NCBI GenBank assembly: GCA_016875695.1
Contig: VGPB01000009.1
Span: forward strand, 1-21,777
Length of the DNA: 21,777 bases
Direction: 5' to 3'
From: Chloroflexota bacterium
GTDB lineage: Bacteria > Chloroflexota > Dehalococcoidia > UBA2979
The translations under genes were made by a program, and so were the position numbers. The notes below the pieces were generated by a model. It was given only the letters and a program-made list of their open reading frames with translations, had not been told where the DNA came from and made no database searches. Of the stretch, positions 1 to 6,803 are shown piece after piece. Every line of letters starts with the position of its first letter. The first letter of the stretch is position 1.

Positions 1-2
1 CG

Positions 3-515
3 AACCACGTCTGGTCGTACGACTTCGTCCTCGACCGCACCGCTGACGGGCGGCCGTTGCGCATGCTCACGATCGTCGACGAGTTCACGCCCGACTGCCT
101 GGCGATCGACGTCGTCCGGTGGTTGAACTCGCGAGATGTGCTCGCGCGGCTCGCCGACCTCTGCGTCGAGCGCGCGGTGCCGGAGCACATCCGCTCGGAC
201 AACGGGCCGAAGTTTGTGGCGAAGGCGGTGCGCCGCTGGCTGGCGCGGGTCGGCGTGCAGACGCTCTTTATCGAGCCGGGCAGTCCATGGGAGAACGGCT
301 ACATCGAGTCCTTCAATGGCAAGCTGCGTGACGAATGCCTCAACCTCGAGCGCTTCAACACGCTGCTCGAGGCACAGGTCCTGATCGAAGCGTGGCGCAA
401 CGAGTACAACCAGATCAGGCCGCACAGCTCGCTTGGCTATCACTCCCCGGCACCGGAAGTCGTGGCAGGAGCACCGCTGCTCAGGGACGAAACGCTAACT
501 CTGCAAGTGGTATGA
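3..515 (+). CDS. IS3-family transposase OrfB, C-terminal part (5' end outside window)
   Basis: This is the DDE integrase core (rve family) that cuts and joins IS3 element ends. The frame is open from base 3, reading NHVWSYDFVLDRTADGRPLR before the first internal Met at 57, so the gene starts upstream of the window. The catalytic triad is visible: Asp in WSYDF, Asp in SDNGP, and Glu in ENGYIESF, with 35 residues between the second Asp and the Glu, the classical DD(35)E spacing. The C-terminal RPHSSLGYHSPAPEV motif is typical of the family. The visible part (170 residues) has no frameshift. In intact relatives OrfB is made by a -1 frameshift from orfA, which cannot be checked here. The second residue of SDNGPKF is Lys where Glu is more common, which is a minor change. 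Confidence 0.93.
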   Translation, partial: NHVWSYDFVLDRTADGRPLRMLTIVDEFTPDCLAIDVVRWLNSRDVLARLADLCVERAVPEHIRSDNGPKFVAKAVRRWLARVGVQTLFIEPGSPWENGYIESFNGKLRDECLNLERFNTLLEAQVLIEAWRNEYNQIRPHSSLGYHSPAPEVVAGAPLLRDETLTLQVV

Positions 516-608
516 ATACCGGAGGCAGCCCAAGACCATCGAACCGAACTGGCTGGAGATCGCCGCCGGACTCACTCATCAGGTGGTATGAAACGCGGGA
601 GCAGGTCA
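505..608. repeat. Two similar IS-end sequences about 76 bp apart
   Basis: The 10-mer GTGGTATGAA occurs at 507-516 and again at 583-592. Similarity continues on both sides: CGGAGGCAGCC after the inner copy against CGGGAGCAGGTCA after the outer copy, with scattered matches upstream. The inner copy overlaps the transposase stop codon, as expected for the right end of this element. The outer copy may be a remnant end of a related element, or the true end with the inner copy as a subterminal repeat. Confidence 0.5.
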
Positions 609-870
609 ACGCTGAGAACGCTCCCGCCGTCTCGATGCCCAGGATACACAGCTGCTGGACTCGCTCCATCTCAAGCGGCGGCCGATCCGCAGATTGTTCG
701 GCGAGGAACTCGGCGGCCTCGACGGACTCGACCGCGAGAGCGGTCATCCGGCCGGCACCGAGTATCGCCATCTGCGCCGTGAATCGCGTTCTTGCTGCCC
801 GCAACTGAGGTGACAGTTCCTCCGGCACACCACCGAGCACAGAGGGGCACGAAGTCTGTTCGCCGCCCAC
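609..870 (-). pseudogene. Possible remnant ORF next to the IS end
   Basis: A minus-strand frame starts with GTG at 870, nine bases after the SDR stop codon, and runs about 87 residues (ending ..ETAGAFSAL) before entering the IS terminal sequence, where it continues meaninglessly to 481. If it is real, the insertion sequence cut off its 3' end and it may have followed the SDR gene in an operon. I recognise no domain. There is no clear Shine-Dalgarno site, and other frames here are also open, so this may be chance. Nothing else is visible between 516 and 879. Confidence 0.2.
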
Positions 871-879
871 ATTGCAGAT

Positions 880-2322
880 TCAGCTAGGCGAGGGCCCTGG
901 CTGTGCAAGACGGCTGGCCGCGGTGGCGAGACCACCTGCCAGCGCCTCGAAGATGCGAATGTGTACGGGCAGCAGCGCGTACCAGTACAGCAGCCCCCAG
1001 ATGCCCGCAGGGTGGAAGTAGGCGATTGCAGCAATCGTGGAGCCTTCGGTCGTAGGCTTCGCCTCCAACTCGAGAACGGCGGTGCCTGGCACTCGCATCT
1101 CCGCCATGAGCGTCAGGCGACGTCCAGGCTCAACCGCAACCACTCGCCACCAATCGATCGTGTCTCCGGGCCGAACCTCGGTCGGGTGCCGGCGACCCCT
1201 ACGCATCCCGGGACCTCCGAGGAGGCGATCGATCACGGCTCGGAGACGCCACAGCCAATCATAGGCTGGCCAACCGGCATCACCTCCGACCGAGGTGATC
1301 GCTGCCCAACTGACTTCAACCGGAACCGACGACCGGGCGTTGCTAGTCATCTGCTTGGAGTAGAACGCGACCTCCGGCCGCGACCCACGATAGGCCAGAG
1401 CACCTTCCGTCCAGCGCACCGGGACGGCCTGTCGGCTCTCCGCGTCTAGGGCTTCCCGAATTGCCTCCTCGTATGAGTGGAGCCGGAGTGGGATGAGGGT
1501 CCGGATAGCTTCGTCGTCCGCGATGAGGTCGTGTCGCAGTCCATCGATCAGCGGGCGGGCGATGTTCGCGGGTACCGCAGTTACGAGATCGAGCCAGTAC
1601 GAGGAGAGCCGAGGCGTCAGCACCGGCAGGGGGATGACACGGACATGCCTATCTACCGCGCGCGCGAACACTTGCATCATCTCGGCGTATGACAGGGTGT
1701 CAGGCCCGCCGACGTCATAGACCGCGCCGCTGGTCTCTGGAACGTTGGGGACGCGCACCAAGTACTCGAGCAGGTCGATCAGCGCGATGGGCTGTGCTCG
1801 CGAGCGCACCCACCGCGGGGTGGTCATGACGGGCAGATGAAGCACGAGGTCACGGATGACCTCGAAGGCCGCGCTTCCGGCGCCCACGATGATGCCTGCC
1901 CGGAGCTCGGTGACCGGGATAGACCCATCGCGCAGGATTTCGCCCGTCTCGGCGCGGGAATCGAGGTGGATCGAACGCTCACCGGGCGGTAGCAGCCCGC
2001 CGAGGTAGACGATGCGCTTCACCCCGACGCGTTCAGCGGTGCGACGGAAGTTGCGGGCCGCAGCTCGATCGAGCTGCGGGAAGCTCTTGCCGCTGCCCAT
2101 CGAGTGCACGAGGTAGTACGCGACCTCCACGCCGGCGAGTGCTGCGTCGAGCGTCTCCGGTTGCAGCACATCCGCGGCGACACAGTCGACGTTGGTCCAG
2201 CCTCGCGCCGTCAGGGCATCGAGATTGCGCGCCGCGGCGCGGACCCGATGACCCCGTTCCGCGAGTAGCGGTACGAGGTAGCTACCGATGTAACCGCTCG
2301 CGCCCATGACGAGAACGTTCAC
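880..2322 (-). CDS. SDR-family NAD(P)-binding oxidoreductase with C-terminal DUF2867-like domain
   Basis: This 480-residue atypical short-chain dehydrogenase/reductase has a Rossmann start MNVLVMGASGYIGS (GxSGYxG nucleotide motif, residues 7-13) and the TDP/NmrA-like features YYLVHSMG, RIVYLGGL and ELRAGIIVGAGS. After about residue 310 comes a second part (SWAAITSVGGDAGWPAYDWLWRL.. to YWYALLPVHIRIFEAL) that matches the DUF2867 arrangement often fused to such SDRs. The substrate is unknown; family members are annotated as NAD(P)H-binding or epimerase-like proteins. The start is GTG at 2322, supported by AAGGGGG at 2329-2335 with a 6-base spacer. The gene lies outside the prophage-like element and is probably host DNA. 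Confidence 0.85.
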   Translation of the reverse strand: MNVLVMGASGYIGSYLVPLLAERGHRVRAAARNLDALTARGWTNVDCVAADVLQPETLDAALAGVEVAYYLVHSMGSGKSFPQLDRAAARNFRRTAERVGVKRIVYLGGLLPPGERSIHLDSRAETGEILRDGSIPVTELRAGIIVGAGSAAFEVIRDLVLHLPVMTTPRWVRSRAQPIALIDLLEYLVRVPNVPETSGAVYDVGGPDTLSYAEMMQVFARAVDRHVRVIPLPVLTPRLSSYWLDLVTAVPANIARPLIDGLRHDLIADDEAIRTLIPLRLHSYEEAIREALDAESRQAVPVRWTEGALAYRGSRPEVAFYSKQMTSNARSSVPVEVSWAAITSVGGDAGWPAYDWLWRLRAVIDRLLGGPGMRRGRRHPTEVRPGDTIDWWRVVAVEPGRRLTLMAEMRVPGTAVLELEAKPTTEGSTIAAIAYFHPAGIWGLLYWYALLPVHIRIFEALAGGLATAASRLAQPGPSPS

Positions 2323-2465
2323 GTGGAGCCCCCTTCTCTCGCCGCTATCGGTTCATGAGCCAGATGACACTCTTGAGCAACGTGGCGAAGGACGCCCAGC
2401 CTAGCCCAGCGACGCCCCGAAGACCCGATGCATGACCACCGGGAACCGGCGGTTGGCGGTAGACA

Positions 2466-2490
2466 CGAAAAAGCCGCCTGGGAAGGCGGC
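2466..2490 (-). terminator. Intrinsic terminator downstream of the recombinase
   Basis: Read on the minus strand: GCCGCC, loop TTCCCA, GGCGGC, then TTTTTC. The 6-bp all-GC stem (2473-2490) followed by a T run is a textbook Rho-independent terminator. It lies 34 bases after the recombinase stop codon and would end minus-strand transcription before the SDR gene. Confidence 0.85.
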
Positions 2491-2505
2491 CCGTTCAGCG
2501 GGTCA

Positions 2506-2536
2506 TGGCGACCCTGATCGGACTCAAACTGACGTG
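2506..2536 (-). other. tRNA-3'-end-like sequence at the recombinase stop codon (possible attachment site)
   Basis: On the minus strand the recombinase stop codon lies inside GTTTGAGTCC (2520-2529), which resembles a T loop. It is followed by GATCAGGGTCGCCA, laid out like a T-stem 3' strand, an acceptor strand and CCA, with an intrinsic terminator about 16 bases further on. The upstream T-stem strand pairs poorly and no matching acceptor 5' strand exists in the recombinase, so this is at most a 3' fragment. It could be the host side of an attachment site, or chance. Confidence 0.25.
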
Positions 2537-4182
2537 ACCCCCTGAAACGAGACCAGTGGAGGAGGTAGAAGACTTTTGTTGGTCGCGAGGGAGGGGACGG
2601 TCGGGATTTGGTCATTTCGGAACGGTGATGCCGATGTTCGTTCAATGGTGACCAAATCCCGGTAGTGCGCTGACTCCAGCAGGGGCACCTCGCCGCGGAT
2701 CAGGGCCTGCTGTCGCGACGCCGTGATTCGCGCGTTCAGCGCGTCGAGCAGCAGCTCAAGCTGTCCGCCGTCAGCCTGCTCGACCCACCGGCGGATCGCA
2801 TCGAGCGCCTCGGGTAGTCGAGCCGCGACCTGCTCGAACGTCATCCGCCCGGCGTCCAGCGGTACGAGATCAGTGCGCTCCGCCTCGAGGCGCGCTCGTC
2901 GGTCGGCGAGTGCCCGGCTCTCCTCGGCGAGCATTGCCTCCGGCAGACTGCCCGCGGTGAACAGTCGCACCAGGCGGCGCTGCTTCGCCTCGACGTCCGC
3001 GATCTCGCGATCGAGCCGGTCGCGATCGCCCGCGGTGGGGTCCGATCCGACCTCCGCCTTGCCCTCGGCCAGCACACGGGCGGGATCAGCGATCACGCTG
3101 ACCAGTGCGGCGCGCACCGCCTCCTCCAGCAGCTCCTTCCGCACGTAGGGCGACTGGCAGCGGTCAGCCCTGGGGCCGGCGTACGAGCGGCGGCAGCGGT
3201 AGTAGTGGTAGCGCCCTTTGAGCAGCGTCTGGCCAACCATCGCCGAGCCGCACGCCTCGCAGCGCAGGCGCCCGCGTAGCGGGTAGTCGAACGAAGGGTG
3301 TCCGCGCTCCTTGCGCGCGGGGTCTTCGAGGCGCGCTCGCACGCGCTCGAACAACTCGACCGAGATGATCGCGGGCGTTGCGCCCTCGACCTCGATCCAC
3401 TCCTCCTGATCGCGCTCCGTGACGCGCCGCACCCAGCGGCTTCGCGCCACGTCGCGGACCTTCTGCACCTGAGTCCGGCGGTAGATCGTGCGCCCGGTGT
3501 ACGTCTCGTTCATGAGGATTCGGCGGATCGTCAGCGGATACCAGCGGCCGCCGCCGAATGCCGGGACACTCTCGGCGTTCAGGTCGTCGGCGAGGCGGTT
3601 GCAACTGCGACCTTCAGCAAACGCCTCGAACAGCCGCCGCACGGTGGCCCCCTGATCGGGCTCGACCGAACGCTTCCCGCTCTCGCTGTCGTAGCGATAG
3701 CCGTAGATGCCGCGCCCTGTGCCTTGGGGGATGCGGCCTCCGCGGGCACGCTCGGTCTTGCCGCGCATCGTGCGCTCGGCGATCTTCTCCCGCTCGACCT
3801 CCGCGATGAACGCGCGAGCGGCGAGAATGAATCGCCCGACCGCCGTGTCCTCGAATCGCTCCGTCACGAACTCGAGGCGAGCACCAGCCTGCTCGATCTC
3901 GTCGAAGAGGACGCCGATGTGGTTTTGGTTCCGAGACAGCCGATCGACCGCGTAGGCCACGACCACGTCGACCTCGCCCCGTTGGAGCAGTCCTCGAAGC
4001 GTCTCGATGCCCTCGCGGTCGAGGTGGAAGCCGCTGGCCACGTCCCGAATGGAACGCACCACCGACCACCCCCGGCTCGCTGCCAGCTCAATGCTGGCGC
4101 GCTCCTGGGAGTCCAGCGAGGTTCCATCCCGCTCCTGCGCATCTGTGGACACGCGCGAGTAGACGACGCACCGTACGGGCAT
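2524..4182 (-). CDS. Large serine recombinase (site-specific integrase)
   Basis: This 552-residue large serine recombinase would integrate and excise the element through a 5'-phosphoserine intermediate. The N-terminal resolvase domain (residues about 3-150) has the nucleophile Ser12 in YSRVSTDAQ and the DRLSR motif with Arg81 and Arg84. A recombinase domain follows (about 155-290, GYRYD.. to NETYTGRTIYRR). A zinc ribbon has Cys308, Cys311, Cys330 and Cys342. A charged coiled-coil-like stretch follows at about 375-450, as in phage integrases of this class. The start is ATG at 4182 with a strong AAAGGAGG five bases upstream. It is the left-most gene of the element, transcribed outward and ending at an intrinsic terminator. 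The last ~25 residues are low in recognisable family character and may reflect sequence near the junction. Confidence 0.95.
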   Translation of the reverse strand: MPVRCVVYSRVSTDAQERDGTSLDSQERASIELAASRGWSVVRSIRDVASGFHLDREGIETLRGLLQRGEVDVVVAYAVDRLSRNQNHIGVLFDEIEQAGARLEFVTERFEDTAVGRFILAARAFIAEVEREKIAERTMRGKTERARGGRIPQGTGRGIYGYRYDSESGKRSVEPDQGATVRRLFEAFAEGRSCNRLADDLNAESVPAFGGGRWYPLTIRRILMNETYTGRTIYRRTQVQKVRDVARSRWVRRVTERDQEEWIEVEGATPAIISVELFERVRARLEDPARKERGHPSFDYPLRGRLRCEACGSAMVGQTLLKGRYHYYRCRRSYAGPRADRCQSPYVRKELLEEAVRAALVSVIADPARVLAEGKAEVGSDPTAGDRDRLDREIADVEAKQRRLVRLFTAGSLPEAMLAEESRALADRRARLEAERTDLVPLDAGRMTFEQVAARLPEALDAIRRWVEQADGGQLELLLDALNARITASRQQALIRGEVPLLESAHYRDLVTIERTSASPFRNDQIPTVPSLATNKSLLPPPLVSFQGVTSV

Positions 4183-4187
4183 GCCGG

Positions 4188-4195
4188 CCTCCTTT
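4188..4195 (-). promoter_or_regulatory. Strong Shine-Dalgarno site of the recombinase
   Basis: On the minus strand this reads AAAGGAGG, a near-perfect anti-16S match, five bases before the ATG at 4182. It settles the recombinase start and is stronger than the sites in the structural operon. Confidence 0.85.
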
Positions 4196-4205
4196 CGACC
4201 GTTAC

Positions 4206-4215
4206 AGTCATGACT
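4206..4215. promoter_or_regulatory. 10-bp perfect palindrome in the divergent intergenic region
   Basis: AGTCATGACT is its own reverse complement. It lies 23 bases upstream of the recombinase start, in the 100-base gap to the divergent cargo gene at 4283. It could be a small operator for a dimeric regulator or part of an attachment site. No clear -35/-10 pair was recognised around it, and a 10-bp palindrome can occur by chance. Confidence 0.25.
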
Positions 4216-4282
4216 ACCGTGCCGGACGGAAGCTCAGCAAGGGCAAGATGACAGGTGGTCTCGGGCACGCGCGGAGACATCG

Positions 4283-4819
4283 ATGACTGAAATTGATCCA
4301 CTCGCTGCATACGGAGCGTTCGTCTCAACTGCGGTCGCAGCTTGGAGTGTGTGGGAGTCGGTGCGTCAACGGAGACGTCGTCTTCGCGTGACTTGTGGCA
4401 TCGGCACTGTCTACGTGCCTACCGGGATCGTTCAGCCAAACTACCAGCCTGCTGGACGCCATGTCTCCTTTAAGGCGCAGAACGACGGACCGCTGGCTGT
4501 GCGGGTCGTGTCCTGCGGTCTGGCCAAGACCCGTCGTCGATGGCTCCGACGTGAGGTCGTCTCGCGTATGCAGTTAACGATTCCGGAAAATGTGCATTTC
4601 CCACAGGATGTGGAGCCCGGACGTTCCCTTGATGCAGTCGCGAAGCTAACGACGTTCATAGGCACGACCCCGGCAGATGGCTTCATCGAGTACGACCGTC
4701 CCTACTTCGCCGATGCTCTGGGACGAACCTACCTCGGCACACTGGATCGAGGATTCCTCGAGGAGATCCGCGCGGCGTGTGGCGACCGTGGTGGTCCGGG
4801 TGATATGAGCGAAAGATGA
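4283..4819 (+). CDS. Putative membrane-anchored protein of unknown function, cargo gene 1
   Basis: The product has 178 residues. Residues about 8-26 (AAYGAFVSTAVAAWSVWES) form one moderately hydrophobic helix followed by the Arg-rich stretch RQRRRRLR, so a single N-terminal membrane anchor with the rest in the cytosol is likely. The remainder alternates short beta-prone segments and glycines (VSFKAQNDGPLAVRVVSCGL, DGFIEYDRPYFADALGRTYLG), consistent with a beta-sandwich. I recognise no named family. GGAG at 4272-4275 gives a reasonable ribosome site before the ATG. The stop overlaps the next start in ATGA (4816-4819), so it is translationally coupled to the GIY-YIG gene. Its position beside the integrase, in the opposite direction to the structural genes, suggests cargo and not a virion component. 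Confidence 0.65.
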   Translation: MTEIDPLAAYGAFVSTAVAAWSVWESVRQRRRRLRVTCGIGTVYVPTGIVQPNYQPAGRHVSFKAQNDGPLAVRVVSCGLAKTRRRWLRREVVSRMQLTIPENVHFPQDVEPGRSLDAVAKLTTFIGTTPADGFIEYDRPYFADALGRTYLGTLDRGFLEEIRAACGDRGGPGDMSER

Positions 4820-5292
4820 ACGTCTCCCCAGACTGGCAAGCTGCGGACGAGATCTGGGCCGCGATGCGTCCCCTCCTAGAGCGACTCCTCGCGGCACCGC
4901 GATCGCCACGCGCCCGCGGGAATGTCCCGTCAGTTCCGGGCGTCTACCTCTTCAGTGATCGGGAGCGATACAGATACGTCGGGCAGACACGCAACCTCAG
5001 AACGCGCCTCGGTCAGCACACGCGTCCGAGCGGAACCCACTACACCGCAACGTTGGCGTTTCTAATGGCGGTCGAGCAAGCCGCCGCGCACGGTGTACCG
5101 ACCGAGGGTCGCCCGCGCGCGGTCCTCCAAAGTGATCCCGGCTTCGCAGACCATTTCACGCGTGCCAAGGCCGAGGTCGCCTCTTGGGACGTCCAATTCA
5201 TCGCAGTCGACGACCCGCTCATCCGGACGATCTTCGAGGTCTACGTACACGTAGTCCTTGGAACCGACTTGAATTCGTTCGAGACGCATTGA
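4816..5292 (+). CDS. GIY-YIG nuclease-domain protein, cargo gene 2
   Basis: This 158-residue protein carries a GIY-YIG endonuclease domain. PGVYLFSD (residues 41-48) supplies the GIY-like strand and YRYVGQTRNLRTRLGQH (52-68) the YIG-like strand, with the conserved Arg at about 64 and His68. The catalytic-type Glu is probably Glu141 in TIFEVYVHVVLGT. The end reads LNSFETH, a C-terminal form I associate with small stand-alone GIY-YIG proteins. An N-terminal helix of about 35 residues precedes the domain. GIY-YIG enzymes cut DNA in repair, homing and restriction; which applies here is unknown. It is coupled to the preceding membrane-anchored protein by a 4-base overlap and converges on the phage tail operon. 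No separate DNA-binding domain is visible. Confidence 0.8.
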   Translation: MNVSPDWQAADEIWAAMRPLLERLLAAPRSPRARGNVPSVPGVYLFSDRERYRYVGQTRNLRTRLGQHTRPSGTHYTATLAFLMAVEQAAAHGVPTEGRPRAVLQSDPGFADHFTRAKAEVASWDVQFIAVDDPLIRTIFEVYVHVVLGTDLNSFETH

Positions 5293-5340
5293 CTGCCAGG
5301 GATGTTTGCGAGGCGGAATGATGACGCCGGCGGGTTGGTG

Positions 5341-5592
5341 TCATGTCATCACAACCTTGAATGCCACGATGACGCGGCCGCTCACCGCGAGACACATGAC
5401 GATGTCGTCGACGGAAACCGACGCGGCCAGCCCGGCTGCCGCGGGATAGAACTGCGCGTCGGGCGCCGGCTGCCCCTGCCGCTGCACCTTGATCAGACCG
5501 CCGCTGGTGGCGGCTACTCTCGCCAAGAACATCCGCTCGCCAAGCGCGCGGCGCGCATCCTCGCGAGCGTTCAGGCGCACGTTCTCGGTCAC
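5341..5592 (-). CDS. Small hypothetical protein, last gene of the tail operon
   Basis: The product has 83 residues. The start is GTG at 5592, set by GGAGG at 5600-5604 with a 7-base spacer; the preceding gene's TAG stop (5595-5597) falls in that spacer. An N-terminal charged helix (NAREDARRALGERMFLARV) is followed by short beta-prone segments (GGLIKVQR, VDDIVMCLAVSGRVIVAFKVV), which could be a small OB-like or beta-barrel fold. No family was recognised. Its position after the tail-hub candidate suggests a minor tail or baseplate component. The 48 bases between it and the convergent nuclease gene show no hairpin terminator. Confidence 0.6.
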   Translation of the reverse strand: MTENVRLNAREDARRALGERMFLARVAATSGGLIKVQRQGQPAPDAQFYPAAAGLAASVSVDDIVMCLAVSGRVIVAFKVVMT

Positions 5593-5594
5593 CG

Positions 5595-6803
5595 CTACGC
5601 CTCCGGGTCGGTGATGGTCACAGGTTCCACTTGTTCCACCTCGTGCGTCTGGCGACCGCCCGGAGCAAGATCACGCGACCAACGCGCCACTCGCCAGAGC
5701 GTGCCGTCCTCGATGAGGCTTCCGTCCCGATCTGCGACCACCAACCGGTAGTACTCGTGTGCGCCGCGCCGTGGGTCGGGCAACGTGGACAGCGTCGCCG
5801 TCCGGTACAGCGCTGCCTCCTCGCGCAGCAGCCGCTCACCGACCGGCCCCGCCGTGGCCGCGTCGAGGATTGCCCGGGTCGACGTTGGGCGGCTGTCGGA
5901 GCGCACCTCGAACTGCCGCTCCGGCCGGTTCGTGGTCGAGACCGGCGACGCGGCGTCGGCGTTCTCCCGCACCACGCGCGTCGGGAAGTCGGGGTGCAGT
6001 GGGTCGTCGATGAGCACTACGACGAGGTTACGCAGCGTGCCCGCGTGCTGCCGCCGCCGATACGGCGTGTCCCCGTCGATCAGCTTCGGCTCGTCGGCAT
6101 CGGAGTACGTCACCGCCTCGGTTGCGACAGATGGGTCGACGTCCCGCGGTGACCACAGGAATCGGCCCTGTTCGTTTGGCCAGGGCGTCCGGTAGTCGAT
6201 CCCATCGGCGAGGTCGTGGACCACCTGCCACCAGCTGGTCTCTGGATACGGTGCCCAAGTCTGCACGACGGGGAGCACAGCGCCCACGGTCACGAGGTCG
6301 TGGCTCAGCCCGAGCGTGTCCAGCACGGCGCTCGCCGCGGTGCCGAAATTCGTCCCGCTCGTTACCGTGTACGGCGCCGACGGCCCGCTCTCAGTGAGCA
6401 GCGTGCCGATGTCAGCGGCGTCGCACTCGATCACCGGCTCGCCGTCCGAGCCGTAGCGGGTGTCGCCGAGCTCCAGACGGAACAGGCCGAGGGGAAAGTC
6501 GCGCCAGGCGCCGAGGATGAACCGCTGCTCGACGACCGCGACGTTGTCCGAGGTCGAGTCGAACGGCCCGCCCGGCAGGTCGGCGAGCGCCGATTCGAGG
6601 AGCTCGATGCCGCGGATCGAGCGCAGGACAGCGCGGTCGTTGTCGAGTTCGAGACGGGGAGCCCTCGAAGCGAGCACTGCACCCGCGTCACTGAGCGAAT
6701 CCCGCAACTGGTAGTCGAGCGTGCGCCGCTGCCAGACGAAGCGGGTAGGGACGGGGCCACGCAGCCCGCTCAGCCCGCGCGCGATCTCGCCAGAGGAGAC
6801 CAT
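5595..6803 (-). CDS. Putative tail hub / baseplate-type minor tail protein
   Basis: The product has 402 residues. The start is the ATG at 6803 that shares its A with the stop of the upstream gene (TGATG); GAGGAGG lies inside the last codons of that gene. The order fibre/collar gene then this protein, the length, and a mostly beta composition with phrases such as YQLRDSLSDAGAVL, FRLELGDTRYG, DEPKLIDGDTPYRRRQ and GTLWRVARWSRDLAPGG suggest a hub-like protein comparable to those of siphoviruses of Gram-positive hosts. This is inferred from position and general character; I cannot name a specific family. No transmembrane segment or catalytic motif is visible. Confidence 0.6.
   Translation of the reverse strand: MVSSGEIARGLSGLRGPVPTRFVWQRRTLDYQLRDSLSDAGAVLASRAPRLELDNDRAVLRSIRGIELLESALADLPGGPFDSTSDNVAVVEQRFILGAWRDFPLGLFRLELGDTRYGSDGEPVIECDAADIGTLLTESGPSAPYTVTSGTNFGTAASAVLDTLGLSHDLVTVGAVLPVVQTWAPYPETSWWQVVHDLADGIDYRTPWPNEQGRFLWSPRDVDPSVATEAVTYSDADEPKLIDGDTPYRRRQHAGTLRNLVVVLIDDPLHPDFPTRVVRENADAASPVSTTNRPERQFEVRSDSRPTSTRAILDAATAGPVGERLLREEAALYRTATLSTLPDPRRGAHEYYRLVVADRDGSLIEDGTLWRVARWSRDLAPGGRQTHEVEQVEPVTITDPEA

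Larger units (their letters stand above)
1..608 (+). mobile_element. Right part of an IS3-family insertion sequence
   Basis: The window opens inside an IS3-like element. The transposase C-terminal catalytic half is present (3-515), followed by terminal-repeat-like sequence. Read from the outside on the minus strand, the outer end starts TGACCTGCTCCC at 608, a form common for IS3 terminal repeats, and continues to ATACCACC near 582. The orfA part and left end lie outside the window. A second, similar end-like sequence sits about 76 bp further in (505-533), so the exact boundary may be 533 or 608. No target-site duplication can be tested because the left end is missing. Confidence 0.7.

Noticed and set aside
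2319..2645. 108-codon minus-strand frame between recombinase and SDR gene
   Set aside because: It reads through the terminator hairpin, overlaps the recombinase end and shows no family features.
3298..4251. Long plus-strand open frame (317 codons) antisense to the recombinase
   Set aside because: It is a shadow of the recombinase frame in GC-rich DNA; it has no recognisable motif and the minus-strand gene has catalytic and zinc residues.
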